A stretch of 5,640 bases of DNA from Verrucomicrobia subdivision 3 bacterium UBA7542. Lineage in GTDB: Bacteria; Verrucomicrobiota; Verrucomicrobiia; Limisphaerales; UBA11358. Under the pieces are notes generated by a model. That model did no database searches. It was not told the origin of the DNA and was given only the letters and a program-made list of their open reading frames with translations. Made by a program: the position numbers and the translations under genes. This document shows positions 1-5,640 of this stretch, piece after piece (positions within the stretch are counted from its first letter, which is position 1; every line of letters starts with the position of its first letter). The stretch covers positions 6,494 through 12,133 of the forward strand of contig DLMG01000274.1 of assembly GCA_002479245.1 (NCBI GenBank). Direction: 5' to 3'.

Positions 1-800
1 CTGACGCCGCCCGCGAGCAACGCACCTCCGGGCTGAATGCCGTGGGCGATGACGTTTTGGATGATGACGGGCGCGGCGACGGTGCTGAAAATGATCCAGA
101 AGCCAACCACGGCGACGCCGATGGTTTTTTGCAGGTCGGGCAGCGTGGAAGTCGGGTCAAGATATTCAAAGCTGGGGTCGGTCATGAAATCGAGGATGCC
201 CTGGGTGACGAGCGCGGCGACGGCCCAGCCCAGCGGCCACAGCAAAACACCGAGAAGATTCATGAGGTAGCGGTTGCCGGTGTGTTTCAACGCCGGAATT
301 GCCATGAAGCCGATGAGCAAGGGCGAGAGCGCGTAGCCGAGATTCAGGATGACCGTCTGAAAGATGTAGCCCCAGAACATCATCAAGGAAGCCAGTTGCC
401 CGACCAGCCAGAGCAACGCGGTGATGATGATGTCGGTGGTGAAATTGTGGAGCTGCGACATGACGTTCCACCAGGACGATTGCGTGGCCGGGTCGCGCTT
501 GATGACAAGCAGTTGATTGAACTGCTGATAGACCTGGGACGGATCAACGCCCAGACCGGAGAGGATGGAAGTTTGCAGCAGAGTTTGAAGGGTATTGCCC
601 CAGCCGGGCAGGAACACGAGCAAGGACGTGAGCAACAGCAGGCGCAGGAGCAAATTCAGAATGGATTTGTGTGAAGCACGCTGATGCACGGTGGCGATGA
701 CGCCGACAATGAACAGCGCGAAGGCCACGCTCAACAGCAGCGTGTGGAGATCACCACACTTGGCGAGGAATGTGGGAAAGATGCTGTCGAACGTGGCCAT
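1..800 (-). CDS. virB6: VirB6/TrbL-like polytopic inner-membrane protein (3' end outside window)
   Basis: The frame reads from an ATG at 800 and stays open to position 1, giving 266 residues with no stop, so the C-terminus lies outside the window. The next in-frame codon upstream is blocked by the TAA of the preceding gene, so 800 is the first possible ATG. Visible hydrophobic segments are near residues 19-37, 45-65, 124-170 (probably two), 178-203 and 226-250. A tryptophan pair (W110, W111) lies in the loop after the first helical hairpin. The stretch at 155-200, with ALSPLLIGFMAIPALKHTGN followed by a Trp-rich helix, resembles the central TrbL/VirB6 region. VirB6 proteins are polytopic and form the inner-membrane channel that substrate DNA or protein contacts after VirB11/VirD4. 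The position directly after a VirB5-like gene fits the standard virB5-virB6 order. No Shine-Dalgarno is visible, so expression may depend on reinitiation from the upstream gene 33 bases away. The family assignment rests on topology and context; the exact subfamily is unsure. Confidence 0.8.
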   Translation of the reverse strand, partial: MATFDSIFPTFLAKCGDLHTLLLSVAFALFIVGVIATVHQRASHKSILNLLLRLLLLTSLLVFLPGWGNTLQTLLQTSILSGLGVDPSQVYQQFNQLLVIKRDPATQSSWWNVMSQLHNFTTDIIITALLWLVGQLASLMMFWGYIFQTVILNLGYALSPLLIGFMAIPALKHTGNRYLMNLLGVLLWPLGWAVAALVTQGILDFMTDPSFEYLDPTSTLPDLQKTIGVAVVGFWIIFSTVAAPVIIQNVIAHGIQPGGALLAGGV

Positions 801-833
801 AATGAACGCAGGGTTGACGGTTATGGATGGTGG

Positions 834-1634
834 TTACGGCGTCGGGAATACGGTCGGCGCGTTGAGCAACTGGAACTTCGCCGAATAGTTGCTCACGGAC
901 TCCTCGAACTCGGCGTTCTGTTGTTCGGTCAACGCCACAACTTGTTTCTGCTGATCGTTGCGGTTTTGGATGTCCTGCACCATCGCGGCAGACGCGGCCT
1001 GATTTACCTCGTCATCCGTGCTGGCAAGGTCGCTGTTCAGGCTGGCGAGCACGCCGTTGAGCTTCTGCACCTGGGCATCGGTGGTGGCGTCCTGAAGCTG
1101 CTGGGTGGTCTGGGCGATTTGGTCCTTGATGGTCGCGCGCCGTTGCGCGGCATTGTCCGCCACGCTGACATAATTGCTGGCGGTGTTGATGATGGCCGCA
1201 AACGGTTCGTATTGGTTGGCGGGCCGTTGGATGGTCTGGCCTCCGGGCGTCTGGAAGCTGGCGCCCACTGTGGCGTAGATGCCGTTGTCATTGAAGGTCA
1301 GCGCCGTATTTCCGTTGGCGTTGGCGACCAAACTTCCGAGGTTCTGGATCGGTTCAAGGCTCTGCAAATCCGAATCAAGGCTGGGCACCATCGAAAGCAC
1401 AACTTGTGATGGATTGCCGAACAAGGATTCATAGTTCTTGAACTCACTCAACTGGTCGCCGAGCGTTGTGATTTGCTCCACCTCGTTATCGATCATCACC
1501 GCGTATTCGGCGAGATTCTCAGCTTCATCCAGAATCTGTTCAATGTTCACCGTCGGGTCAAAGACGACCCACTGCGCGCGGGCGGAATACGCCAGCGGGA
1601 GGGCGATTGCGATTATGGTGATTAACTTTTTCAT
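834..1634 (-). CDS. virB5: VirB5/TrbJ-like secreted pilus-associated protein
   Basis: This 266-residue protein begins MKKLITIIAIALPLAYSARA, a typical Sec signal peptide with a positive N-terminus, a hydrophobic core and an AxA-type cleavage site after A20, so the mature protein starts at Q21 in the periplasm. The mature N-terminus (WVVFDPTVNIEQI, residues 22-34) followed by a helical segment rich in E, Q and L matches the layout of TrbJ/VirB5 proteins. A Gly/Asn/Thr-rich middle (about 98-140) separates it from a long Gln-rich, coiled-coil-prone region at about 155-247. There are no cysteines and no further membrane segments. VirB5/TrbJ proteins are minor pilus components thought to sit at the tip and mediate host or recipient contact. 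The ATG at 1634 is supported by a good Shine-Dalgarno 7 bases upstream. The gene lies 77 bases after the lipoprotein gene and 33 bases before the VirB6-like gene, as in virB5-virB6 pairs. The sequence is divergent, so the call relies on signal peptide, helical layout, length and context. Confidence 0.75.
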   Translation of the reverse strand: MKKLITIIAIALPLAYSARAQWVVFDPTVNIEQILDEAENLAEYAVMIDNEVEQITTLGDQLSEFKNYESLFGNPSQVVLSMVPSLDSDLQSLEPIQNLGSLVANANGNTALTFNDNGIYATVGASFQTPGGQTIQRPANQYEPFAAIINTASNYVSVADNAAQRRATIKDQIAQTTQQLQDATTDAQVQKLNGVLASLNSDLASTDDEVNQAASAAMVQDIQNRNDQQKQVVALTEQQNAEFEESVSNYSAKFQLLNAPTVFPTP

Positions 1635-1641
1635 GTTATTA

Positions 1642-1649
1642 TCCTTTCT
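1642..1649 (-). promoter_or_regulatory. Shine-Dalgarno of the VirB5-like gene
   Basis: The minus strand reads AGAAAGGA, then a 7-base spacer (TAATAAC) and the ATG at 1634. This is the strongest ribosome-binding site in the window and sets the VirB5-like start. It sits in an A-rich leader (roughly 1635-1675 on the minus strand), which should be unstructured. Most neighbouring genes lack a comparable site. Confidence 0.7.
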
Positions 1650-1697
1650 TTGGTTGTTTGTTTTTGAGGGAAAGTGGTAATTCGTTCCAATTGGGTG

Positions 1698-1710
1698 CAG
1701 GCTCTGCCTG
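1698..1710 (-). other. Small hairpin in the longest intergenic gap
   Basis: On the minus strand CAGGC-AGA-GCCTG forms a 5-bp stem with a 3-base loop, starting one base after the TAG stop of the lipoprotein gene. There is no T-tract directly after it, so it does not look like an intrinsic terminator. It could be a weak RNA-processing or 3'-end stabilising element, or chance. The 77-base gap that contains it is by far the longest in the operon. Confidence 0.3.
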
Positions 1711-1711
1711 T

Positions 1712-2131
1712 CTACTCCTCGATGCGGAGATTTTCGGTGGTTGGTTTGAAGATCACGCCGTCAATGACTTGTTCGGGCAGATGCACCTGGTAGAGCCGGA
1801 CGCGGCCTTCGTCGCCCGCCTTGGCCTGCTGCATGGCAATGAAAAGCCAGTATTGTTGTTTGACGGCATCGCTGCGGCCCTTGTCGTAGCCGTTCTGGTA
1901 GGACTGGTCGTTTTGTTTGCTGTTGGCGTAGTGAAGCCCCTCGCCAAGGATGACTCCGCCCGCCGCGCCGCCCGCGATGGCGGCGGGATTGCCTTTGGAA
2001 AGCACACCGCCGAGGGCCGCACCGCCCGCGCCCAAGCCCACATCGGTGGCAGTCCGGGTCACGGCGGCGCAGCCCGTGAACAGGCACACGGCGCAGGCAA
2101 GTGGAACGAATCGAATCAATAGTTTTTTCAT
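1712..2131 (-). CDS. Glycine-zipper lipoprotein of the T4SS operon
   Basis: The 139-residue product starts MKKLLIRFVPLACAVCLFTG and has a lipobox (L17-F18-T19-G20-C21), so signal peptidase II should cleave before C21 and the cysteine would be lipidated. The +2 residue is Ala, not Asp, which suggests outer-membrane sorting in a typical diderm. Residues 32-64 are rich in Gly and Ala with repeated GxxxG-like spacing, the pattern of glycine-zipper membrane-associating segments. A polar helical part follows (about 68-108, with NGYDKGRSDAVKQQYW at 80-95), then a short strand-like tail (RLYQVHLPEQVIDG at 112-125). I chose the ATG at 2131 because it begins the signal peptide; the frame extends further upstream but only into the VirB4 gene. 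It starts 13 bases after the VirB4 stop, without a Shine-Dalgarno but in an A-rich leader. Position and lipidation suggest a VirB7/TrbH-type role, but I see no sequence proof, and VirB7 proteins are usually far shorter. An entry-exclusion-type lipoprotein is the alternative. Confidence 0.75.
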   Translation of the reverse strand: MKKLLIRFVPLACAVCLFTGCAAVTRTATDVGLGAGGAALGGVLSKGNPAAIAGGAAGGVILGEGLHYANSKQNDQSYQNGYDKGRSDAVKQQYWLFIAMQQAKAGDEGRVRLYQVHLPEQVIDGVIFKPTTENLRIEE

Positions 2132-2144
2132 AAGCGTTTTTGGT

Positions 2145-4859
2145 TTATTTGGGTGGATTGGCGTGGGCGATAATGCCCTCGACGATGTTGGGACTTTTGC
2201 GCAGTTCGCGGGCGCGCTTGTCGAAATGTTCGCCGCTGGACGAACTGCAATAGAGCATCTCCGGCGACGCAACGTTGTGGACGGTGCCGCAGAGGTTGCG
2301 GGTCGAGTCGGTGTGCAGATAGGTGAACGGCGAATACTTCTGGCCGGCTTGATGATCGGGCAGGGGGTAGTTCATGATGGCGTGCTGCGTCACTTCGGGC
2401 AGCGCGATGTCCTTGCCCATGTCATCGAGATCAGCGCGGTCGTTCTGGCGCATGATGAAAAACTGGCGCGAGTTGCCGAACACGGCCGAGCGAATGCGCG
2501 ACTGTTTGAAGCGCGCATACTGCTGCACGATGGAAATGTTCCAGCAATTGAACTTGCGAAGCTGCGCGTAGGATTCCTGGACGATTTCCTGTCCGCCGGG
2601 AATGTCGAGAAAGCGGGCGACCTCCTCGTAGATGTTCCGTTTCCGAACGGCCCGCGGCAGCGTCATGATGTGCTTGCGCGCGTGGTTGGTGATGAGGAAA
2701 CCGGCTGCGGCCTTCAATTCCTTCGCGGACTCCGGGATGTAGCCCAGCTCGAAGTGCGCAATTTTGCCGGTGAGCGAAAGATTGCTCGTGCCGTCGAACA
2801 GGCAGCCGTAGTTGCCGTCGCGACACCACGGCAGAATGAGTGTGGCGATTTCCATGATCTGGTCGCGCTCCGCGCCGATGGGGTCGAGCATCATCAACTC
2901 CTGAAGCATCCGGTGCGTCGGAAACTCGTCCGGCGTAAAATGGGCAAAGGCGAGGTTGCGGACTTCCTTGCTGGTCCGGGGGTCTTTCAGGAATTTCAAC
3001 ACCGCCGGTTCCTCAAATTGGCGCTGATATTCCTCCGCTTCACCCGGGTGGGCTGCTTTCCAGTCGCGGAAGTCCGCAAAAGTTTCGAGGGTGGTCGCGC
3101 CGGGCGGCATTTTTTCGGCGCGAAAATTCTGCAACGCCATCGCGTGCCGGGTGATGTCGAGCAACTGGTCGTGCCGCTTCTTCTGCCAGTCCTGGAACGC
3201 ATCCTCGTAAAGCAGGTTCAGGTATTTGGCAATCTGCGCCTGGCGGAGCATTTGTTTGTCCTCCTGACTCGAAGTGCCAATCATCCGCGCAACCAATGCC
3301 GTCGCGGCGGAGAGATGGTCGGGCGTGAGGGGCAGTCCCTTTGTGTCGAGATAATTGATGGTCAGGTCGCCGTCGGGATGGATGATGATGGGCCGCGCGC
3401 CTTCCTCGACCGTCGCGGTGTAGATGCCGTAGGAAAGCCCTTCTTCGATGATGACGGTGTAACCAAAATAACCTTCGGTCTGCGAGAGCAGATCACAAAC
3501 CGTCACGGACTTGCCCGCACCCGACATGCCCAGCAGGACGGCGTGTTGCGGGGATTTATTGTCCGTTGAACCGGAGAACGTCTCGATGCCGATCAGATTA
3601 TCCTGCGGCCCGTCGTAAATCGCCTCGGCGGTGGCCAAATGCCCGGTAAAGGTGCTGGAGACCGGCAGCATGTCCGCCAGAAAACGGTGCTCGGAATAAA
3701 GTTTACGATGTTCGTAACCTCCCCAGGTCCAGCCCGGCCAGGTCTGGAAGAAGAGGCTTTTCGAGGTGCTGGGCAGGTTACTTTCAAAGTATTGCGCCGA
3801 GTTCATCGAGTTGATGGCGTTCTTGATCGCTCCGGCCTTGGCGTTGAGGCCGTCGCGGGACTTGTCCCAGACGCGGATGGCGAACATCGCGCGGAACGGA
3901 ATCGTTTGCCCCTGCATCAGCGCGTGGATTTTCTTCTGCTTCTTTTCCATGACCGTGAGCAGAGAGATTTTCTTTTCGCTGGCGTAGTCACCGGCCACGC
4001 GGTCGTGCTCCTTCTCCTCCTTGTTGATTTCCTGTGAAATTGGGAGCGGATCAACATTCACGGTGACGGTGTAATCGAGCAGCCGAAGATTGGTGAGCCG
4101 CTGGATGATGCCGGGATACGTCGTGCGCGGCCAGCGGGTCAGGACGATGATCGAGTGATAATGGCCGTCGAGGAAAAAGCCGAAATCGGACTGGCCGCTG
4201 CCCTCGCTGTGCCAGCAGTTTTCCTGAATCGAAAGTTCGGGTTCAAAACCGTCCGCCGGGTCGTAATCGAAACGGTCATTGAGCGAGGGATTGAGAAACC
4301 GTTTGTAATGCCGGAAATGGTCAAGGTCGGTCATGGGCAGGACACGCGCGCCGCCGGAACCGAAGATTCCCAGCAACAGCTGGTGGACGTGGTCAAACTC
4401 CGTTTCAAGCTGGTCGAGCAGCGTGTGGTAGTAGTCGCGCCGGGCGGCGGCGGACTGGAACGATTTTGGCACGTTCTCCAGCGAGCGCGAGATGTAGAAA
4501 ATGACGCGCTGACGGCGGAGTTTGCGTTCGGTCATGGCCTGCCAGTAGCGGGCAAAGCGTTCGTTGCGGGTGCGTAATGTCCAGACATTGGAAAATTTCT
4601 CCGTCTCCTGTTGGTAGCGCAGCAATTCCCCCTTGTAGTCGGAATCGCAATAGTATTGCACTTGCAGGCGCTGGGTCTCGTGAAGCGAGGCGAGCAGGAG
4701 ACAGAGTTGTTCCTGAAAATCATTGAGGTCGGAGACCTGGCTGTTGGTGAGGTCGGGCGCTTCAAAGACAAAGCCCTTCGACACAAAACCACCGCGCCGG
4801 AGCAGATTGAAGGCAATCAGGTTGCGGACAAAAAAACCGTTGGGAGCGCGTTCAAACAT
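2145..4859 (-). CDS. virB4: VirB4/TrbE/TraC-family type IV secretion ATPase
   Basis: This 904-residue protein is the cytoplasmic ATPase that powers pilus assembly and substrate transfer in type IV secretion. The N-terminal half (about 1-420) has no membrane helix and matches the CagE/TrbE/VirB4 N-terminal domain in layout, including the strand at YTVTVNVDPLP (263-273) followed by a Lys/Glu-rich helix. The RecA-like ATPase domain has a clear Walker A, GMSGAGKS, at 444-451 with catalytic K450. A helical lid insertion lies at about 530-670, and the family-typical FDGTS is at 688-692. LRKFN (767-771) and the VQQ sensor-like stretch (778-780) close the fold. The Walker B position appears to be NIYEE (742-746), with Glu where Asp is usual. 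The length is slightly above VirB4, TrbE and TraC norms. I chose the ATG at 4859 because it overlaps the upstream stop by 8 bases and begins MFERAPNGFF; a start at 4931 would add 24 Pro-rich, low-complexity residues inside the upstream gene. Confidence in the family is high; the nearest subfamily is unsettled. Confidence 0.95.
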   Translation of the reverse strand: MFERAPNGFFVRNLIAFNLLRRGGFVSKGFVFEAPDLTNSQVSDLNDFQEQLCLLLASLHETQRLQVQYYCDSDYKGELLRYQQETEKFSNVWTLRTRNERFARYWQAMTERKLRRQRVIFYISRSLENVPKSFQSAAARRDYYHTLLDQLETEFDHVHQLLLGIFGSGGARVLPMTDLDHFRHYKRFLNPSLNDRFDYDPADGFEPELSIQENCWHSEGSGQSDFGFFLDGHYHSIIVLTRWPRTTYPGIIQRLTNLRLLDYTVTVNVDPLPISQEINKEEKEHDRVAGDYASEKKISLLTVMEKKQKKIHALMQGQTIPFRAMFAIRVWDKSRDGLNAKAGAIKNAINSMNSAQYFESNLPSTSKSLFFQTWPGWTWGGYEHRKLYSEHRFLADMLPVSSTFTGHLATAEAIYDGPQDNLIGIETFSGSTDNKSPQHAVLLGMSGAGKSVTVCDLLSQTEGYFGYTVIIEEGLSYGIYTATVEEGARPIIIHPDGDLTINYLDTKGLPLTPDHLSAATALVARMIGTSSQEDKQMLRQAQIAKYLNLLYEDAFQDWQKKRHDQLLDITRHAMALQNFRAEKMPPGATTLETFADFRDWKAAHPGEAEEYQRQFEEPAVLKFLKDPRTSKEVRNLAFAHFTPDEFPTHRMLQELMMLDPIGAERDQIMEIATLILPWCRDGNYGCLFDGTSNLSLTGKIAHFELGYIPESAKELKAAAGFLITNHARKHIMTLPRAVRKRNIYEEVARFLDIPGGQEIVQESYAQLRKFNCWNISIVQQYARFKQSRIRSAVFGNSRQFFIMRQNDRADLDDMGKDIALPEVTQHAIMNYPLPDHQAGQKYSPFTYLHTDSTRNLCGTVHNVASPEMLYCSSSSGEHFDKRARELRKSPNIVEGIIAHANPPK

Positions 4860-5160
4860 AGGGGTGGATTGAGGTTGCGGATTCGTCAGCGGGCTTTTGT
4901 TCGGCGCGCAGGCCGGCCTGCATCTGTTCAATGCGTGTGAGCTGGTCGGTCAGTTCCTGAACCGAGCGGATTTTGGCCTGCTCATTGACCGCGATGGTGG
5001 CTTCACGGATGTGGGCGAGTGCCCGTTCCAGATGGGCGCGCACGATGGCGTCCATGCCGTGCTGGTGCAACCCGGAGCGCAGATTGACATCGGCGGTTTG
5101 AAGCTGTCCGAGCAACGCCCGCCGCAGCAATTCGAGACGATTTAGGGCGCCGGCATTCAT
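4852..5160 (-). CDS. Small helical, coiled-coil protein of unknown function between VirB3 and VirB4
   Basis: I do not recognise this 102-residue protein. It begins MNAGALNRLELLRRALLGQL and is almost entirely helix-prone to about residue 89, with heptad-like Leu/Ile/Ala spacing (residues 4-20 and 62-85), Arg/Glu/Gln-rich faces and three His (32, 34, 43). It ends in a polar, disordered-looking tail (88-102). There is no signal peptide, membrane segment or cysteine, so it is predicted to be cytoplasmic. The start at 5160 is supported by an ATGA overlap with the upstream gene and a GGTGGAG Shine-Dalgarno 8 bases before it; the longer frame to 5238 would overlap the upstream gene heavily. Its stop overlaps the VirB4 start by 8 bases. 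Coupling on both sides suggests stoichiometric production with the VirB3-VirB4 subcomplex, so a scaffold, chaperone or adaptor for VirB4 is a reasonable guess, no more. It is unlikely to be spurious, because both junctions are precise. Confidence 0.75.
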   Translation of the reverse strand: MNAGALNRLELLRRALLGQLQTADVNLRSGLHQHGMDAIVRAHLERALAHIREATIAVNEQAKIRSVQELTDQLTRIEQMQAGLRAEQKPADESATSIHPYV

Positions 5161-5504
5161 AGTCTGTTCTCCACCAGCGGATGTTTGGGTGAGCGGATGG
5201 TTTGAACCTCGGGCGCGAAACCACCGGCCGAAAACCAATGTTCAAAACAATCGCGGTCGTAACCAGGCGGCTTGCCCTGCCGGAATCCGAAGATGTAGGC
5301 GAGACAGATGCCGAGCGGCACGAGCGCGGCGAGGAATGCCGTCAGCAACGAGGTTTTAATCATCACCAGCAGGACGAAGAACACGGTGATGGCCACGCCG
5401 ACACCGCCCACGAGCCACCAGAACAAGCCGCCTTCGAGACCCCAGGTCCGGCCCTTGGAATCGGATGCGGCGTTGGTTTCGGTGAATCGCAGTTCGGTTT
5501 TCAT
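5157..5504 (-). CDS. virB3: VirB3/TrbD-like two-helix inner-membrane protein
   Basis: The 115-residue product has a polar N-terminus (1-24), two strongly hydrophobic helices (about 27-49, starting LFWWLVGGVGVAITVFF, and 53-74, ending CLAYIFGF) separated by a very short loop with K50, and a hydrophilic C-terminal tail of about 41 residues containing GKPPGYDRDCFEHW (77-90). Small size, a helical hairpin near the N-terminus, a basic/aromatic tail and a place between a pilin-like gene and VirB4 are the hallmarks of VirB3/TrbD. These proteins anchor VirB4 at the inner membrane and are needed for pilus formation. I chose the ATG at 5504, which begins MKTELRF; the longer frame from 5558 adds 18 residues that would run back over the end of the upstream gene. 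No clear Shine-Dalgarno precedes it. Its TGA overlaps the next ATG by 4 bases. The call rests on topology and context, since VirB3 proteins share little sequence. Confidence 0.75.
   Translation of the reverse strand: MKTELRFTETNAASDSKGRTWGLEGGLFWWLVGGVGVAITVFFVLLVMIKTSLLTAFLAALVPLGICLAYIFGFRQGKPPGYDRDCFEHWFSAGGFAPEVQTIRSPKHPLVENRL
5169..5175 (-). promoter_or_regulatory. Shine-Dalgarno of the 102-residue gene
   Basis: The minus strand reads GGTGGAG followed by 8 bases and the ATG at 5160. It lies inside the end of the VirB3-like coding region. It decides the start of the small coiled-coil gene in favour of 5160 over the in-frame ATG at 5238. Confidence 0.55.
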
Positions 5505-5538
5505 GCTCGTGAGCGGTCGGGGGTGGTGCGGTGCAGGT

Positions 5539-5640
5539 TCAGAACGTGCCGACGCCAACGGCGCTGTTGGTATTGAGGCCGAAGATGGTATAGAAGGCGT
5601 AGACCACCGCTGGAGCTGCCGCGATGATCGCGCCGCCGAT
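5539..5640 (-). CDS. virB2: C-terminal end of a probable VirB2/TrbC-like pilin (5' end outside window)
   Basis: Reading in from the window edge on the minus strand, the frame beginning at 5640 gives 33 residues ending in a TGA at 5541-5539. The visible part is a hydrophobic Gly/Ala-rich helix (IGGAIIAAAPAVVYAFYTIF) followed by a short polar/Gly tail ending GVGTF. This is how VirB2/TrbC pilins end: a second membrane helix containing small residues, then a short tail. A VirB2-like gene directly before a VirB3-like gene is the canonical order. The stop lies 34 bases before the VirB3-like ATG, with nothing notable in the gap. With so few residues visible, another small membrane protein cannot be excluded. 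It was identified by direct translation because the fragment is too short and too close to the edge for a standard frame search. Confidence 0.6.
   Translation of the reverse strand: MGGAIIAAAPAVVYAFYTIFGLNTNSAVGVGTF

Noticed and set aside
166..471. Minus-strand frame of 101 codons with many His and Arg
   Set aside because: It is out of frame with, and fully inside, the VirB6-like gene, whose frame gives coherent membrane helices.
42..674. 210-codon open frame on the plus strand
   Set aside because: The translation is a hydrophilic Asp/Gln/Glu/Gly/Arg mixture, which is what arises opposite a gene encoding hydrophobic membrane helices. The minus strand here encodes the VirB6-like protein.
684..1409. 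241-codon open frame on the plus strand
   Set aside because: It is antisense to the VirB5-like gene and to the start of the VirB6-like gene. The minus-strand frame has a signal peptide and a Shine-Dalgarno, while this one has neither and shows shadow-like composition.
1698..1710. Hairpin as an intrinsic terminator
   Set aside because: The stem is only 5 bp and no run of T follows on the transcribed (minus) strand, so termination is unlikely.
1950..3569. 539-codon open frame on the plus strand
   Set aside because: It lies opposite the VirB4 and lipoprotein genes, whose products show real motifs (Walker A, lipobox). Its translation is rich in Arg, Val, Ala, His and Gly with no recognisable domain, as expected of an antisense shadow in GC-rich DNA.
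4860..4931. Longer VirB4 start at 4931 adding 24 residues
   Set aside because: The extra residues are Pro/Gln/Asn-rich and lie within the coding region of the upstream small gene. The ATG at 4859 gives a tidy 8-base coupled overlap.

Overview
All supported genes in this window lie on the minus strand, packed head to tail, so transcription runs from position 5640 towards position 1. Together they form the core inner-membrane half of a type IV secretion (conjugation-type) system. The anchor is a VirB4/TrbE/TraC-type ATPase with a clear Walker A motif (2145-4859). Around it are short membrane, periplasmic and lipoprotein genes in the order expected of a VirB locus.

Reading in the direction of transcription: the C-terminal 33 residues of a probable VirB2/TrbC-like pilin (5539-5640, cut by the window edge); a two-helix VirB3/TrbD-like membrane protein (5157-5504); an unrecognised 102-residue helical protein (4852-5160); the VirB4 ATPase (2145-4859); a glycine-zipper lipoprotein (1712-2131); a secreted VirB5/TrbJ-like coiled-coil protein (834-1634); and a polytopic VirB6/TrbL-like channel protein (1-800, cut by the window edge). 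This is essentially the Agrobacterium order virB2-B3-B4-B5-B6, with one extra gene between B3 and B4 and one lipoprotein gene between B4 and B5. Genes for the outer core (VirB8/9/10), VirB11, the coupling protein and the relaxase are not here. If present, they would most simply lie beyond position 1.

The genes behave as one operon. Two junctions overlap (4 and 8 bases), the other gaps are 13-34 bases, and the only larger gap (77 bases, 1635-1711) holds a small hairpin and the clearest Shine-Dalgarno sequence in the window. There is no stretch over 300 bases without a gene, and I see no RNA gene, insertion sequence, CRISPR array or attachment site. The many long plus-strand open frames are shadows of these genes.

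Expected division of labour, from the families: VirB4 energises pilus biogenesis and substrate transfer at the inner membrane, VirB3 anchors it, VirB6 forms the inner-membrane channel, VirB2 and VirB5 make the pilus shaft and tip, and the lipoprotein probably sits in the outer-membrane part. The organism is a Gram-negative (diderm) bacterium of moderately high GC. Weak use of Shine-Dalgarno sequences, A-rich leaders before some starts and the divergence of the small subunits would suit Verrucomicrobiota or a relative, but that is inference. The locus probably belongs to a plasmid or integrative conjugative element.
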